Position numbers and translations under genes: made by a program. Below, piece after piece: positions 49,001-57,311 of a stretch of DNA of 64,000 bases (the first letter of the stretch is position 1; every line of letters begins with the position of its first letter). Below the pieces are notes generated by a model. The model ran no database searches and had not been told where the DNA came from. It saw only the letters and a program-made list of their open reading frames with translations. The stretch is taken from the NCBI GenBank assembly GCA_000010565.1, contig AP009389.1, positions 62,001 to 126,000 of the forward strand, given 5' to 3'. The stretch is from Pelotomaculum thermopropionicum SI. GTDB taxonomy: Bacteria > Bacillota > Desulfotomaculia > Desulfotomaculales > Pelotomaculaceae.

Positions 49001-50773
49001 GGCCACGCTTTCGGGCCGGACACCGTCTGGCAGAAGGAGCTTGAGGAAGCCTTTCCTTATGAGGAAACGCCCGACCAGTTGCGTGCGGTGGAAGAGGTAA
49101 AGGCCGACATGGAGCGCCCCCGTCCGATGGACCGGCTGCTCTGCGGCGACGTGGGCTACGGCAAGACGGAGGTTGCCCTGCGGGCGGCCTTTAAGGCGGT
49201 CATGGACGGGAAGCAGGTTGCCATCCTGGTGCCCACGACCATCCTGGCCCAGCAGCATTACACCACCTTCCGGGAGCGGCTGGCCCGCTTCCCGGTTAAC
49301 ATAGAGGTTTTGAGCCGCTTCAGGACGGCGCGCGAGCAGCGCCAGGTGCTGCAGGGGCTGGAGCAGGGAACGGTGGATATAGTCATCGGGACCCACCGGC
49401 TGCTTCAGGACGACGTGCGTTTTAAAGCCCTTGGCCTTTTGGTGGTGGATGAGGAGCAGCGTTTCGGCGTGGCCCACAAGGAGCGGCTGAAAATGATCCG
49501 CAAGGACGTGGACGTCCTTACCTTAACGGCCACTCCCATCCCGCGCACCCTGCACATGTCCCTGATCGGGGTGCGGGACACCAGCATCCTGGAAACACCG
49601 CCGGAGGACCGGTACCCGGTGCAGACCTACGTTCTGGAGGAGGACCCGGTTTTGATCCGCGAAGCCATCCGCAGGGAAATGAACCGGGGCGGGCAGGTGT
49701 TTTTCGTTTATAACCGGATCATGGACCTGGACCAGGTGGCGCTATGGCTGCAGGAACTGGTTCCCGAGGCCAGGATTGCGGTGGCCCACGGACAGATGAA
49801 AGAGGATGAACTGGAGCAGGTAATGCTGGATTTTATAGACAGGCGGTACGATGTCCTGGTCTGCACCACCATCATTGAAAACGGGCTGGATATTTCCAAT
49901 GTAAACACCCTTCTGGTCAAGGACGCCAACATGATGGGCCTGGCCCAGCTCTACCAGCTCCGGGGGCGGGTGGGCCGTTCCAACCGCCTGGCCCACGCCT
50001 ACTTTACCTTCCGCAAGGACAGGGTGCTGGGCGAAGCTGCGGAAAAACGGCTGGCCGCAATCCGTGAATTTACCGAGCTGGGGTCGGGGTTTAAGATCGC
50101 CATGCGCGACCTGGAGATAAGGGGTGCCGGGAACATTCTGGGCGCCGAGCAGCACGGCCACATTGCGGCGGTGGGCTTCGACCTGTACTGCCGCCTGCTG
50201 GAGGAAGCCATCCGGGAGGCCAGGGGCATCGATACGGTCCAGCCGGTGGAAACTTCCATAGAACTGCCGGTGGAGGCCTATATACCCGACAGCTACGTCC
50301 CCGACGTCAACCAGAAGGTGGAAATTTATAAGAGAATTGCCGGCCTGGTTTCCCTGGACGAACTGTCCGACTTGGCCGAAGAACTGGTAGACCGCTTCGG
50401 GGATTTGCCGCCGGCGGTGGAGAACCTGCTGGCGGTGGCCAAGGTCAAGGTTCTGGCCGGCCGGTTCAAGATAAAGGCAATCAGCCTGCTGCCCGGCCAG
50501 TTGCGGCTGCTTTTTGCCCCCGGGCATCCCCTGACCGGCGAGGTTCTGGTGGCGTTGAGCGAAAAGTACCGGAACATGGTTAAATTCAACAATGCCGGCG
50601 ATGAGTTTGAAATAAAGCTGAAGGTGGCCGGGGGCTGCCAGCGGGAGCCGGCCAGCCTGCTGGGCAGGCTGGAGCGTTTTCTGCTCGATCTGGAAGGCCG
50701 CGAGGATCATTTAAGCGCCGCAAGCGGGGCCGGCAGCGCCCCCGTCCAGAAGATACCGCCCAGTTTTGCTTGA
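48995..50773 (+). CDS. mfd: Transcription-repair coupling factor Mfd, C-terminal part (frame broken)
   Basis: Carries the RecG-like translocase motor. Walker A GDVGYGKTEVALRAAF, the DEEQRFG box, TATPIPRTLHMSL (motif III), QLRGRVGRSNRLAHAYF (motif VI) and the TRG region are all intact, as is the C-terminal regulatory domain. The preceding N-terminal part is in a different frame up to 48795. As given, this part would begin at ATG 48995 or nearby, but no ribosome site supports separate translation, so it is one gene split by errors. prsA follows with its own promoter at the very end of this gene. Confidence 0.9.
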   Translation: MRGHAFGPDTVWQKELEEAFPYEETPDQLRAVEEVKADMERPRPMDRLLCGDVGYGKTEVALRAAFKAVMDGKQVAILVPTTILAQQHYTTFRERLARFPVNIEVLSRFRTAREQRQVLQGLEQGTVDIVIGTHRLLQDDVRFKALGLLVVDEEQRFGVAHKERLKMIRKDVDVLTLTATPIPRTLHMSLIGVRDTSILETPPEDRYPVQTYVLEEDPVLIREAIRREMNRGGQVFFVYNRIMDLDQVALWLQELVPEARIAVAHGQMKEDELEQVMLDFIDRRYDVLVCTTIIENGLDISNVNTLLVKDANMMGLAQLYQLRGRVGRSNRLAHAYFTFRKDRVLGEAAEKRLAAIREFTELGSGFKIAMRDLEIRGAGNILGAEQHGHIAAVGFDLYCRLLEEAIREARGIDTVQPVETSIELPVEAYIPDSYVPDVNQKVEIYKRIAGLVSLDELSDLAEELVDRFGDLPPAVENLLAVAKVKVLAGRFKIKAISLLPGQLRLLFAPGHPLTGEVLVALSEKYRNMVKFNNAGDEFEIKLKVAGGCQREPASLLGRLERFLLDLEGREDHLSAASGAGSAPVQKIPPSFA

Positions 50774-50798
50774 TGCGGCCGCTGCCTTACGGTATAAT
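50770..50798 (+). promoter_or_regulatory. Sigma-A promoter of prsA
   Basis: TTGATG (50770-50775), 17-base spacer, TATAAT (50793-50798, perfect). It overlaps the mfd stop. Confidence 0.7.
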
Positions 50799-50828
50799 AA
50801 GGGCATGCCTGAAAAAGGAGATGAGGCA

Positions 50829-51803
50829 GTGGGCAAAAGCACCAGGCAATTTATCGCGGCAGCGGTGTTCCTTGTCATTGTGGCCGTGCTGTCCGGCTGC
50901 AGCAGCAGGGCGGTGGCTACAGTCAACGGCGAGAAAATTACCGCCGGCGAGCTGTCCCAGCGGCTCGAGGAGATAAAGTCCAATCTTGAGAAACAGGGCT
51001 TTGATTTTAGCGGCGACAAAGGCAAGGCCTTCATGGAATCGCTTCGCCAGGAGACCCTGGAGCAGATGATCAACACCAGGCTGATGCTGCAGGAAGCGAA
51101 AAAACTGGGGCCTCTTACCCCGGAACAGGTCCAGGAGATAATAAAGCCCTTGAAGGAGCAGTTTTCCTCCGCTGAGGAGTACCAGGACTTCCTTGCCCAG
51201 ATAAAAATGAGCGAGGAAGAAGCGGCCTACATTTTAAACCTGCAGGAGCAGGTGACCGGGGACGTGGCTCCCCCTGCGGAGGCCGACATTAAAAAGTATT
51301 ACGATGAACACCTGGAAGAGTTCAGCCGGCCCGAACAGCTTCAGGTGCGTCACATCCTGTTTTTTGTTGACGGGGGGGACAAAGGCTATCCGGTGCAGCA
51401 CACCGATGCCGAGGCCAGGGAAATGGCAGAGGAAGCCATAGCCCAGTTAAAAGCGGGCAAAGATTTTGCCGAACTGGCCAGGGAGAAGTCGGAGGACAGC
51501 GGCACCAGGGCGGACGGCGGTCTCTACACCTTCAGCCGGGACGAGGCCGTAAAGGAGTTTGCCGACGCGGCTTATGCCCTGAAGGTGGGCGAGTATACCG
51601 CCGACCCGGTGAAAACGGAATACGGGTACCACATAATCAAGCTGGAAAAGAAAATACCGGCCAGGCAGGATCCCTTTGAAGAGGTCAGGCAGGACATTGC
51701 CGGCCTGTTGCTGGAGCAGGCCAGGCAGGAGAAGTTCGGCGAGTTTATGCAGCAGGCAAAAGACAGGGCGGAAATAGTTAACAAGCTGGCCGGAAAAGAA
51801 TAA
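50829..51803 (+). CDS. prsA: PrsA-type peptidyl-prolyl isomerase lipoprotein
   Basis: Extracytoplasmic foldase that helps exported proteins mature. A signal peptide with lipobox LSGC gives a lipidated Cys at 24. A helical chaperone part (SurA_N-like, VNGEKITAGELSQRLEEI) precedes a parvulin domain (about 165-275, QVRHILFFVDGG, FAELAREKSEDSG, YGYHIIKL). 324 residues from GTG 50829, which follows AAAGGAGATGAGG; the frame opens upstream inside mfd. The mfd-prsA-spoVT order is conserved in clostridia. Confidence 0.9.
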   Translation: MGKSTRQFIAAAVFLVIVAVLSGCSSRAVATVNGEKITAGELSQRLEEIKSNLEKQGFDFSGDKGKAFMESLRQETLEQMINTRLMLQEAKKLGPLTPEQVQEIIKPLKEQFSSAEEYQDFLAQIKMSEEEAAYILNLQEQVTGDVAPPAEADIKKYYDEHLEEFSRPEQLQVRHILFFVDGGDKGYPVQHTDAEAREMAEEAIAQLKAGKDFAELAREKSEDSGTRADGGLYTFSRDEAVKEFADAAYALKVGEYTADPVKTEYGYHIIKLEKKIPARQDPFEEVRQDIAGLLLEQARQEKFGEFMQQAKDRAEIVNKLAGKE

Positions 51804-51864
51804 GGCATAAAGAAAAAGAAACAGGGCGAAAGCTGAAAATATTTTTTTGCTATTGGAAAAAAAT

Positions 51865-51894
51865 GAATAATTGCCCCCTTCCCGATATATACTA
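51865..51894 (+). promoter_or_regulatory. Sigma-G-type promoter of spoVT
   Basis: GAATA (51865-51869), 18-base spacer, TATACTA (51888-51894). This is close to the sigma-G consensus (GHATR, N18, CATWHTA). It lies 53 bases before the start. Bacillus spoVT is a known sigma-G gene. Confidence 0.7.
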
Positions 51895-51947
51895 TCATAG
51901 AAAGTTTAATCCGTGAATTTAGCCGAGAAGGAGGGAAGGGTAGGTAC

Positions 51948-52508
51948 ATGAAAGCAACGGGCATAGTCCGCCGTATTGATGATCTTGGAAGGGTTGTCAT
52001 ACCGAAAGAAATCAGGAGGACTTTGCGGATTCGCGAAGGAGATCCCCTTGAGATCTTTGTTGACAGGGAAGGTGAGGTAATCCTTAAAAAGTATTCACCA
52101 ATCGGTGAGCTTGGGGATTTTGCCAAAGAATACGCCGATTCCTTATATGAAGCTCTTGGTCATATAACCTGTATTGCCGACCGGGACATAATTATTGCCG
52201 TTTCCGGCGCCCCCAAAAAAGAATTTTTAAACAAGCCCGTCGGGGCTGCTGTTGAAAAAGCCATGGAAGAGCGCAAGGCCGTGGTCATCAATAATCCGGG
52301 GGAGGATCCCTTCTGCAAGGATTGTATGATTGTTGAAGACGGTGAGTGCAAGTATTCTTCCGAAGTTATTGCCCCGATTATCGCCGAAGGCGACCCTATC
52401 GGCGCCGTCATTCTTGCCTCCAAGGAGCCCAATGTGAAGATGGGCGAAATGGAACTTAAGCTGGCCGAGACCGCAGCCGGTTTTCTGGCCAAACAAATGG
52501 AGCAGTAG
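51948..52508 (+). CDS. spoVT: Stage V sporulation regulator SpoVT
   Basis: Forespore regulator that tunes sigma-G genes. The N-terminal AbrB-type swapped-hairpin DNA-binding domain (MKATGIVRRIDDLGRVVIPK) is followed by a GAF-like domain (about 55-186) with IAVSGAPKKEFLNKPVG and ASKEPNVKMGEMELKLAETAAGFLAKQ. 186 residues, a little longer than in Bacillus. GAGGGAAGGG precedes ATG 51948. It has its own sigma-G-like promoter, and no terminator is seen before the MazG gene. Confidence 0.96.
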   Translation: MKATGIVRRIDDLGRVVIPKEIRRTLRIREGDPLEIFVDREGEVILKKYSPIGELGDFAKEYADSLYEALGHITCIADRDIIIAVSGAPKKEFLNKPVGAAVEKAMEERKAVVINNPGEDPFCKDCMIVEDGECKYSSEVIAPIIAEGDPIGAVILASKEPNVKMGEMELKLAETAAGFLAKQMEQ

Positions 52509-52624
52509 CCGGGGTGGCCTGTGAGGGCCACTTTCCTCTTTTATTTTCCTTTTTGGGAGCCGGTTTTCCCGGCCTTTTCTGCACGAATGAAACCTGTTTT
52601 TTCGAAAGGAGACTGTCTGCCGTT

Positions 52625-54262
52625 ATGCCCCTTCAAGCGAGGATAACCATAGCAGGGCTGGGCGCCGGGTCGCCCGGGGAGATTACCTTGGGCGTGTGGG
52701 AGGCGCTGAAATTTTCCCCGCTCACCTTTTTCCGCACGGAAAGGCATCCTGTGGTGAGATGGCTGCGCGAGAAGGGCATATCCTTTTCCACCTTCGATTA
52801 CATTTACGAGGAGGAACAGAGCTTTCAACAGGTTTACCGCCGCATTGCGGAGAAGGTGCTGGAGGCGGCGCGCCGGGGCCAGGTGCTGTACGCCGTGCCG
52901 GGGCACCCGCTGGTGGCCGAGGAGTCGGTGCACCTGATCGTTGAACAGGCCGAGCAGGACGGTTTAAGCGTGCACATTCTGCCGGCGGCAAGCTTTCTGG
53001 ATGCCCTTTGCACGGCCCTCCGGCTGGACCCGGGCAGGGGCCTGCAGGTTGTTGACGGGCTGACCCTTGACAGGAGACGTCCGTCTCCCGGTATGGCGGC
53101 CGTGGTGACCCAGGTATATAGCCCTCTTGTGGCTTCGGATGTTAAACTATCCCTGCTTGAGATTTATCCTGCCGGGCATCCCGTAACGGTGGTGAGGGGG
53201 GCGGGCATACCGGGCGAAGAGAGGATCCGGACGGTGCCCCTCTTTGAGCTGGACAGGCTGGACGGCATAGATCACCTGACCAGCGTTTTTGTCCCGCCGC
53301 TGGCCCCTCAGGCGGAGGTAGCCGGAGACGGTGGTCAAGCTTCAGGAGGCCGGGAGGGCCCGGAAGAGCCGCAGGAGGTGGAGGTCATCAGAACCTGTGA
53401 GAAAAGCATCCTTGACCCGGCGGAAGACGGTGTTGAGGAAGGTTGTCCTGCCCCGGATGGTGACGGCGGTTGCCGTTTTCCCCTTGACCCGCTGGTTGAC
53501 ATAATGGCCCGGCTGCGCGGCGAAAACGGCTGCCCCTGGGACCGGGAGCAGGACCACCGCACCTTAAAGCCTTATCTCCTCGAGGAGGCTTACGAAGTAA
53601 TAGAGGCCCTGGACGAGGAAGATATGTATAAAACATGTGAAGAATTGGGAGACTTATTACTGCAAATAGTATTTCACGCCCAGATAGCCGCCGAGAACCG
53701 GCATTTTGACATAAACGACGTCATTGCCGGGATCAGCGAAAAAATGATTCGCCGGCATCCGCACGTTTTCGGTTCGGCTAGGGTGCGCGACAGCGGCGAA
53801 GTGATAAGGAACTGGGAGAGAATCAAGGCAAAGGAAAAAGGAAGGCGTGAAAGCATTTTAGCCGGTGTGCCGGCCTTTCTTCCGGCCCTGGTGCGCGCGG
53901 AGAAGCTGCAGGAAAAGGCGGCCGAAGCCGGGTTCGACTGGCCTGATTACCGGGGAGCCCTGGAAAAGGTCCGCGAAGAGCTGGACGAGATCGGCGCTGT
54001 TGTTTCGGCCGGAAATAAGGCGCAGATTGAAAAGGAAGTGGGCGACCTTATTTTTTCCGTGGTAAACCTGGCCAGGCTGCTGGGGGTGAATCCCGAGGCG
54101 GCTCTGACGGGGGCCTGCGGAAAATTTGTCAGGCGCTTCCAGCATATTGAGGAAATGGCCCGGGCGGCCGGCAGGGATCTCTCGCTTTGCACCCTGACGG
54201 AGCTGGATGAATGGTGGGAGGAGGCTAAAGAGCTAGAAAATCAAGAAAAAAATAAAGGATAA
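52625..54262 (+). CDS. yabN: YabN: tetrapyrrole methylase-like / MazG pyrophosphohydrolase fusion
   Basis: A 545-residue two-domain protein. The N-terminal half (about 1-220) has the SAM-dependent tetrapyrrole-methylase fold (GLGAGSPGEITLG, YAVPGHPLVAE). The C-terminal half is a MazG NTP pyrophosphohydrolase, which hydrolyses non-canonical NTPs. Its metal-site glutamates are in LLEEAYEVIEAL, EELGDLLLQIVFHA and a second repeat (KEVGDLIFSVVNLARLLG). A long Glu/Pro/Gly-rich linker lies between. The ATG 52625 start is the first with the conserved N-terminus; AAAGGAG lies 13 bases before it. spoVT-yabN-hup is the clostridial order. Confidence 0.92.
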   Translation: MPLQARITIAGLGAGSPGEITLGVWEALKFSPLTFFRTERHPVVRWLREKGISFSTFDYIYEEEQSFQQVYRRIAEKVLEAARRGQVLYAVPGHPLVAEESVHLIVEQAEQDGLSVHILPAASFLDALCTALRLDPGRGLQVVDGLTLDRRRPSPGMAAVVTQVYSPLVASDVKLSLLEIYPAGHPVTVVRGAGIPGEERIRTVPLFELDRLDGIDHLTSVFVPPLAPQAEVAGDGGQASGGREGPEEPQEVEVIRTCEKSILDPAEDGVEEGCPAPDGDGGCRFPLDPLVDIMARLRGENGCPWDREQDHRTLKPYLLEEAYEVIEALDEEDMYKTCEELGDLLLQIVFHAQIAAENRHFDINDVIAGISEKMIRRHPHVFGSARVRDSGEVIRNWERIKAKEKGRRESILAGVPAFLPALVRAEKLQEKAAEAGFDWPDYRGALEKVREELDEIGAVVSAGNKAQIEKEVGDLIFSVVNLARLLGVNPEAALTGACGKFVRRFQHIEEMARAAGRDLSLCTLTELDEWWEEAKELENQEKNKG

Positions 54263-54342
54263 ATTTTCTTGGTGGAAGGAAATATAAGAATTTTCTCGAA
54301 TAATTAGAGAACTAATATTACTAACTTGTTAGGAGGGTTTAT

Positions 54343-54618
54343 ATGAACAAGGCTGAATTGATTTCGAATGTTGCCGAGAAAACGGAATTAACCAAAAAAG
54401 ATGCCGAAAAAGCCATCAGCGCGTTCTTGGACACCGTTGGGGAAGCCCTGGCAAGGGGCGACAAGGTTCAGTTGGTCGGCTTCGGAACATTTGAAATCAG
54501 GGAGAGGGCAGCCCGCAAGGGGAGAAATCCGCAGACCGGCGAGGAAATCAATATAGCCGCCGCCCGGGTGCCTGTCTTTAAGGCGGGGAAAGCGCTCAGG
54601 GACGCGGTGTTAAAATAA
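54343..54618 (+). CDS. hup: DNA-binding protein HU
   Basis: A 91-residue histone-like nucleoid protein, dimeric and DNA-bending. The sequence [22 protein letters not shown], the beta-arm [30 protein letters not shown] and [20 protein letters not shown] are diagnostic. TAGGAGGG precedes ATG 54343. An AT-rich upstream stretch separates it from the MazG gene. A perfect terminator follows. Confidence 0.96.
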   Translation: MNKAELISNVAEKTELTKKDAEKAISAFLDTVGEALARGDKVQLVGFGTFEIRERAARKGRNPQTGEEINIAAARVPVFKAGKALRDAVLK

Positions 54619-54629
54619 ATTACGGTGAG

Positions 54630-54658
54630 AATCAGACTGCAAAGTCTGATTTTTTTTC
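54630..54658 (+). terminator. Terminator after hup
   Basis: AATCAGACT, GCAA loop, AGTCTGATT, then TTTTTTT. Confidence 0.92.
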
Positions 54659-54685
54659 AGATTCCGCAAAGGTGGTGGCTTTAAG

Positions 54686-54940
54686 TTGCGCCTGGACAAG
54701 TTTCTCAAGGTGTCCCGGGTAATCAAGCGGCGCACGCTGGCCAAAGAGGTCTGCGACAGAGGGCAGGTGGAGGTGAACGGGCGGCCGGCAAAGGCAGGCA
54801 CGGAAATAAAGCCGGGCGACGTGCTGGCCATTAATTTCGGCCACCGCCTGCTCAGGCTGGAGATTTTGTCGGTTCAGGAAAACGTGCCGGCCAAGCTGGC
54901 GGCGGAACTGTACCGGGTTGTTGAGGACAGGGTTACATAA
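54686..54940 (+). CDS. rqcP: S4-domain ribosome-quality-control protein RqcP (YabO)
   Basis: An 84-residue S4-type RNA-binding protein. MRLDKFLKVSRVIKRRTLAKEVCDRG and VNGRPAKAGTEIKPGDVL match RqcP, which with RqcH adds Ala tails to stalled chains on the 50S subunit. TTG 54686 follows AAAGGTGGTGG. It lies between hup and spoIID, as in many Firmicutes (hup-yabO-yabP-yabQ). Confidence 0.9.
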   Translation: MRLDKFLKVSRVIKRRTLAKEVCDRGQVEVNGRPAKAGTEIKPGDVLAINFGHRLLRLEILSVQENVPAKLAAELYRVVEDRVT

Positions 54941-54990
54941 ATTGCAATCCTCCCGCTAAAAATAAAAGAAAAAGCGGGAGGGACTGCTTC

Positions 54991-55935
54991 ATGTCACGTT
55001 ACCCACTGGCAAAGACGGCGCTGATTCTGCTGGCGGCCTGTCTTTTAACAGCGGGCTGCGCCAAAAGGCCGGCCCCGGCGCCCAAGCCGGCGCTGCAGGA
55101 GGAGCCCACCATATCCCTGTACGACAACAAGACCGGCGAGAAGAAGAACATTAAGATCGAAGAATACATACAGGGCGTGGTGGCGGCCGAAATGGACACC
55201 AAATGGCCGGTAAACGCCCTGGCCGCCCAGGCGATACTGGCCCGTACCTTTACCATGGAAAACATAAAGGCGGGCCGGGTCAGGCAGCTGCACGGCACCG
55301 ACGCTTCCACCAGCGTGGAGGAGTTTCAGGCCTACGAGCCGTCCAAGATTAACGACAACGTCCGGCAGGCGGTGGAACGGACCAGGGGCGAGGTGATAAC
55401 CCACGGCGACGGCTTTATCCATGCCTGGTTTTCAGCCTGTGACGGCGGAATTTCGGCCACGGCGGAAGAGGGGCTGGCCTACACCAGGGAGCCTACCCCT
55501 TATGTCAAGGGAGGCGTTCAGGACGGCTGCCTGTCCATAACCGAGCCGCAGAACAGGGCCTGGGAGGCCCGGATACCGGCGGAGCAGGTCAGGGCGGCGG
55601 TAAAAAAAATAACGGGACAGGACCCCGGGCCGCTTACCTCTGCCTCCATTGTAAAGAAGGGGCCATCGGGGAGGGCCGAGCAGATTAAGATCGGCAACGC
55701 CACCGTCGGCGGGCCGGCCCTGAGGCTGGCGCTGGGCAGCGAGAAAATGCGTTCCACGCTCCTTTCAGAGATCCGCGTGGAGGGAGGACGGGTTGTTTTT
55801 AAAGGCAAGGGCTTCGGCCACGGAGTGGGAATGTGCCAGTGGGGAGCCAGGCTGATGGCGGAGCAGGGCAAGTCGCCGGAGGACATAATCAACTTTTACT
55901 TTAAAGACATAAAAATAGAGCGGCAGTGGAAGTAG
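54991..55935 (+). CDS. spoIID: SpoIID/LytB-domain protein, lipoprotein form
   Basis: Peptidoglycan lytic transglycosylase that acts in forespore engulfment with SpoIIP and SpoIIM. The SpoIID domain has EEYIQGVVAAEM (catalytic Glu), ARTFTMENI, HAWFSACDGG and the final FGHGVGMCQWGARLMAEQGKSPEDII. Unlike Bacillus SpoIID, which has a plain membrane anchor, it starts with a lipoprotein signal with lipobox LTAGC (Cys23). 314 residues. GGGAGGG precedes ATG 54991. Here the gene lies between rqcP and yabP, not in its Bacillus location, so it might be a paralogue. Repeat copy B follows. Confidence 0.88.
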   Translation: MSRYPLAKTALILLAACLLTAGCAKRPAPAPKPALQEEPTISLYDNKTGEKKNIKIEEYIQGVVAAEMDTKWPVNALAAQAILARTFTMENIKAGRVRQLHGTDASTSVEEFQAYEPSKINDNVRQAVERTRGEVITHGDGFIHAWFSACDGGISATAEEGLAYTREPTPYVKGGVQDGCLSITEPQNRAWEARIPAEQVRAAVKKITGQDPGPLTSASIVKKGPSGRAEQIKIGNATVGGPALRLALGSEKMRSTLLSEIRVEGGRVVFKGKGFGHGVGMCQWGARLMAEQGKSPEDIINFYFKDIKIERQWK

Positions 55936-55981
55936 CAGGGGACTTTGGCCTTTAAGTGAAGACAAATTACCGTTAAAGGCA

Positions 55982-56200
55982 ACGGTGGCTGAAAACGCTG
56001 CTCTGTTGCGTAGCGTCGTTAGGTGAACTTGGCGAAACTGAGGTTGCGGAATTGGGGGCGCGGACAGGACGTCCGCGCCAGCCCTCACCGAGCCAGGACG
56101 GTGAGTTGAGGGCGTCCCAATTCCGCCCGAAGTGAGCCGTAGTTCACCCGACGCGGAGCATTCTGAGCCAAGCGGCTTCAGCCACCGGGGCTTTATCAAT
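55982..56200. repeat. Structured dispersed repeat, copy B
   Basis: About 220 bp, nearly identical to copy A at 25357-25580, including both head hairpins and the 3' tail. One stem differs by a compensatory pair: GCGTCG/CGACGC here, GCGCCG/CGGCGC in A. The outer closing stem GGTGGCTGAA/TTCAGCCACC is intact. It lies between spoIID and the yabP promoter. No coding frame fits. Confidence 0.9.
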
Positions 56201-56230
56201 AATCTGAAGCCTTTGGGCTCTCTTTTTTTG

Positions 56231-56258
56231 GCATAAAACCGGCGGCGTCACATATGAT
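56231..56258 (+). promoter_or_regulatory. Sigma-E-type promoter of yabP
   Basis: GCATAAA (56231-56237), 13-base spacer, CATATGAT (56251-56258). It lies about 35 bases before yabP. yabP and yabQ are sigma-E genes in Bacillus. The -10 core is the one also seen before yabG and the protease. Confidence 0.6.
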
Positions 56259-56292
56259 GAAATAAAAGCCAGGCTTTGTGAAGGTGATGGTC

Positions 56293-56565
56293 ATGGTCGA
56301 GCAGGCCGCTCACAGCATCTCCATAAACGGCCGCAAACAACTGGTCCTGGAAGGGGTCAGGCACGTCGGCAGCTTTGACGAGTCCGAGATAGTGCTCGAA
56401 ACCAGCATGGGCGCCTTGATTCTTAAAGGCGAGGGGCTGCACATTACCCACCTCAACCTGGAGACGGGAAGCTTTGCCGCGGAGGGATTTTTCAATTCCG
56501 TTCAGTATGTGGAAAGCAGGGAAAAAGGCAAAGGAAAGAGCCTGTTAAAGAGAATTTTAAAGTAA
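56293..56565 (+). CDS. yabP: Sporulation protein YabP
   Basis: A 90-residue protein of the YabP/YqfC family, made in the mother cell during cortex and coat formation. HSISINGRKQLVLEGVRHVGSFDESEIVLETSMGALILKGEGLHITHLNLETG is the whole family pattern. AAGGTGAT at 56281-56288 supports ATG 56293; GTG 56278 in the same frame lacks a site. A terminator-like hairpin lies between it and yabQ. Confidence 0.93.
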   Translation: MVEQAAHSISINGRKQLVLEGVRHVGSFDESEIVLETSMGALILKGEGLHITHLNLETGSFAAEGFFNSVQYVESREKGKGKSLLKRILK

Positions 56566-56573
56566 AAAAATTT

Positions 56574-56597
56574 CAAGCGCTTTCAAGCGCTTTTTTT
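56574..56597 (+). terminator. Hairpin between yabP and yabQ
   Basis: AAGCGCTT, TC, AAGCGCTT, then a T run. It reaches the 5' end of yabQ, so read-through would be needed for co-transcription, or yabQ has little expression. Confidence 0.6.
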
Positions 56598-57168
56598 GCA
56601 GGGGGTGGTTTTTCTGGAATCCCTGGCCGGTCAGGTGAAATCTTTTGCAGCCACCGTTGCGGCGGGGGCGGCGGCCGGTTTTTGCTATGACTACTACAGG
56701 GCGGTCAGAAAAGCGTTCAGGCTAAAAAAGGCCGGTTCTTTGCTGGGGGATGCTTTGTTCTGGCTTGCCGTCACCGCCGTGGTTTTTCTCATGCTGCTCT
56801 GGGGAAACTGGGGCGAGGTGCGCCTGTACGTTTTTATCGGCCTGGGCCTGGGCGCCCTGGCTTACTTTCGCCTGCTCGGCAGCACGGCCCGCCGCCTGAT
56901 GCATTACAAATTTTTTTTGCTTTTCAAAGCCTGGAAGCTTCTGACCAGGGCGGTGCTGCTTTTGTGGGCAGCCACCCTTTTCCCTTTCCGCCTGCTTGCC
57001 CTGATTCTGTCGTACCCCCTGAAATGTTTGAGGGGGCCCTCCGTTAAGGCCAGAAGCAGGCTGAAATCCGCTTTCCACAGAGTGGCCGCTAAAGGCGCCG
57101 GGCCGGCCGGCCGGCTTAAAGCCCGGTTTTCCCGGCTGGCGTTCTGGAAAAGAAATAAGCAAATTTAA
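56596..57168 (+). CDS. yabQ: Spore cortex biosynthesis protein YabQ
   Basis: Membrane protein needed for spore cortex in Bacillus, with about four segments in the N-terminal 110 residues. The GFCYDYYRAVRKAF region after the first segment matches the family (DxYR), and the C-terminal part is basic. The start is unclear: TTG 56596 lacks a ribosome site, GTG 56605 overlaps AGGGGG, and CTG 56614 lies eight bases after AGGGGG. At 185-190 residues length is typical. The divIC gene that usually follows is missing. Confidence 0.85.
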   Translation: MQGVVFLESLAGQVKSFAATVAAGAAAGFCYDYYRAVRKAFRLKKAGSLLGDALFWLAVTAVVFLMLLWGNWGEVRLYVFIGLGLGALAYFRLLGSTARRLMHYKFFLLFKAWKLLTRAVLLLWAATLFPFRLLALILSYPLKCLRGPSVKARSRLKSAFHRVAAKGAGPAGRLKARFSRLAFWKRNKQI

Positions 57169-57311
57169 TGCGCCCGGCGCCTTGTTATTGAAGTATTTTA
57201 TTGCAGGCATAAACATTCTTGCTATCCTTAGAAAAGAAGTTTAATATTGCTTGTAGTATTACCTGCAACATTTACCGGCATGGGTCAAAGCCGGCCTGCA
57301 AGAGGGCTGAC

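Noticed and set aside
49742-50710. Long minus-strand frame within mfd
   Set aside because: Shadow of the Mfd motor domain; composition unlike a real protein.
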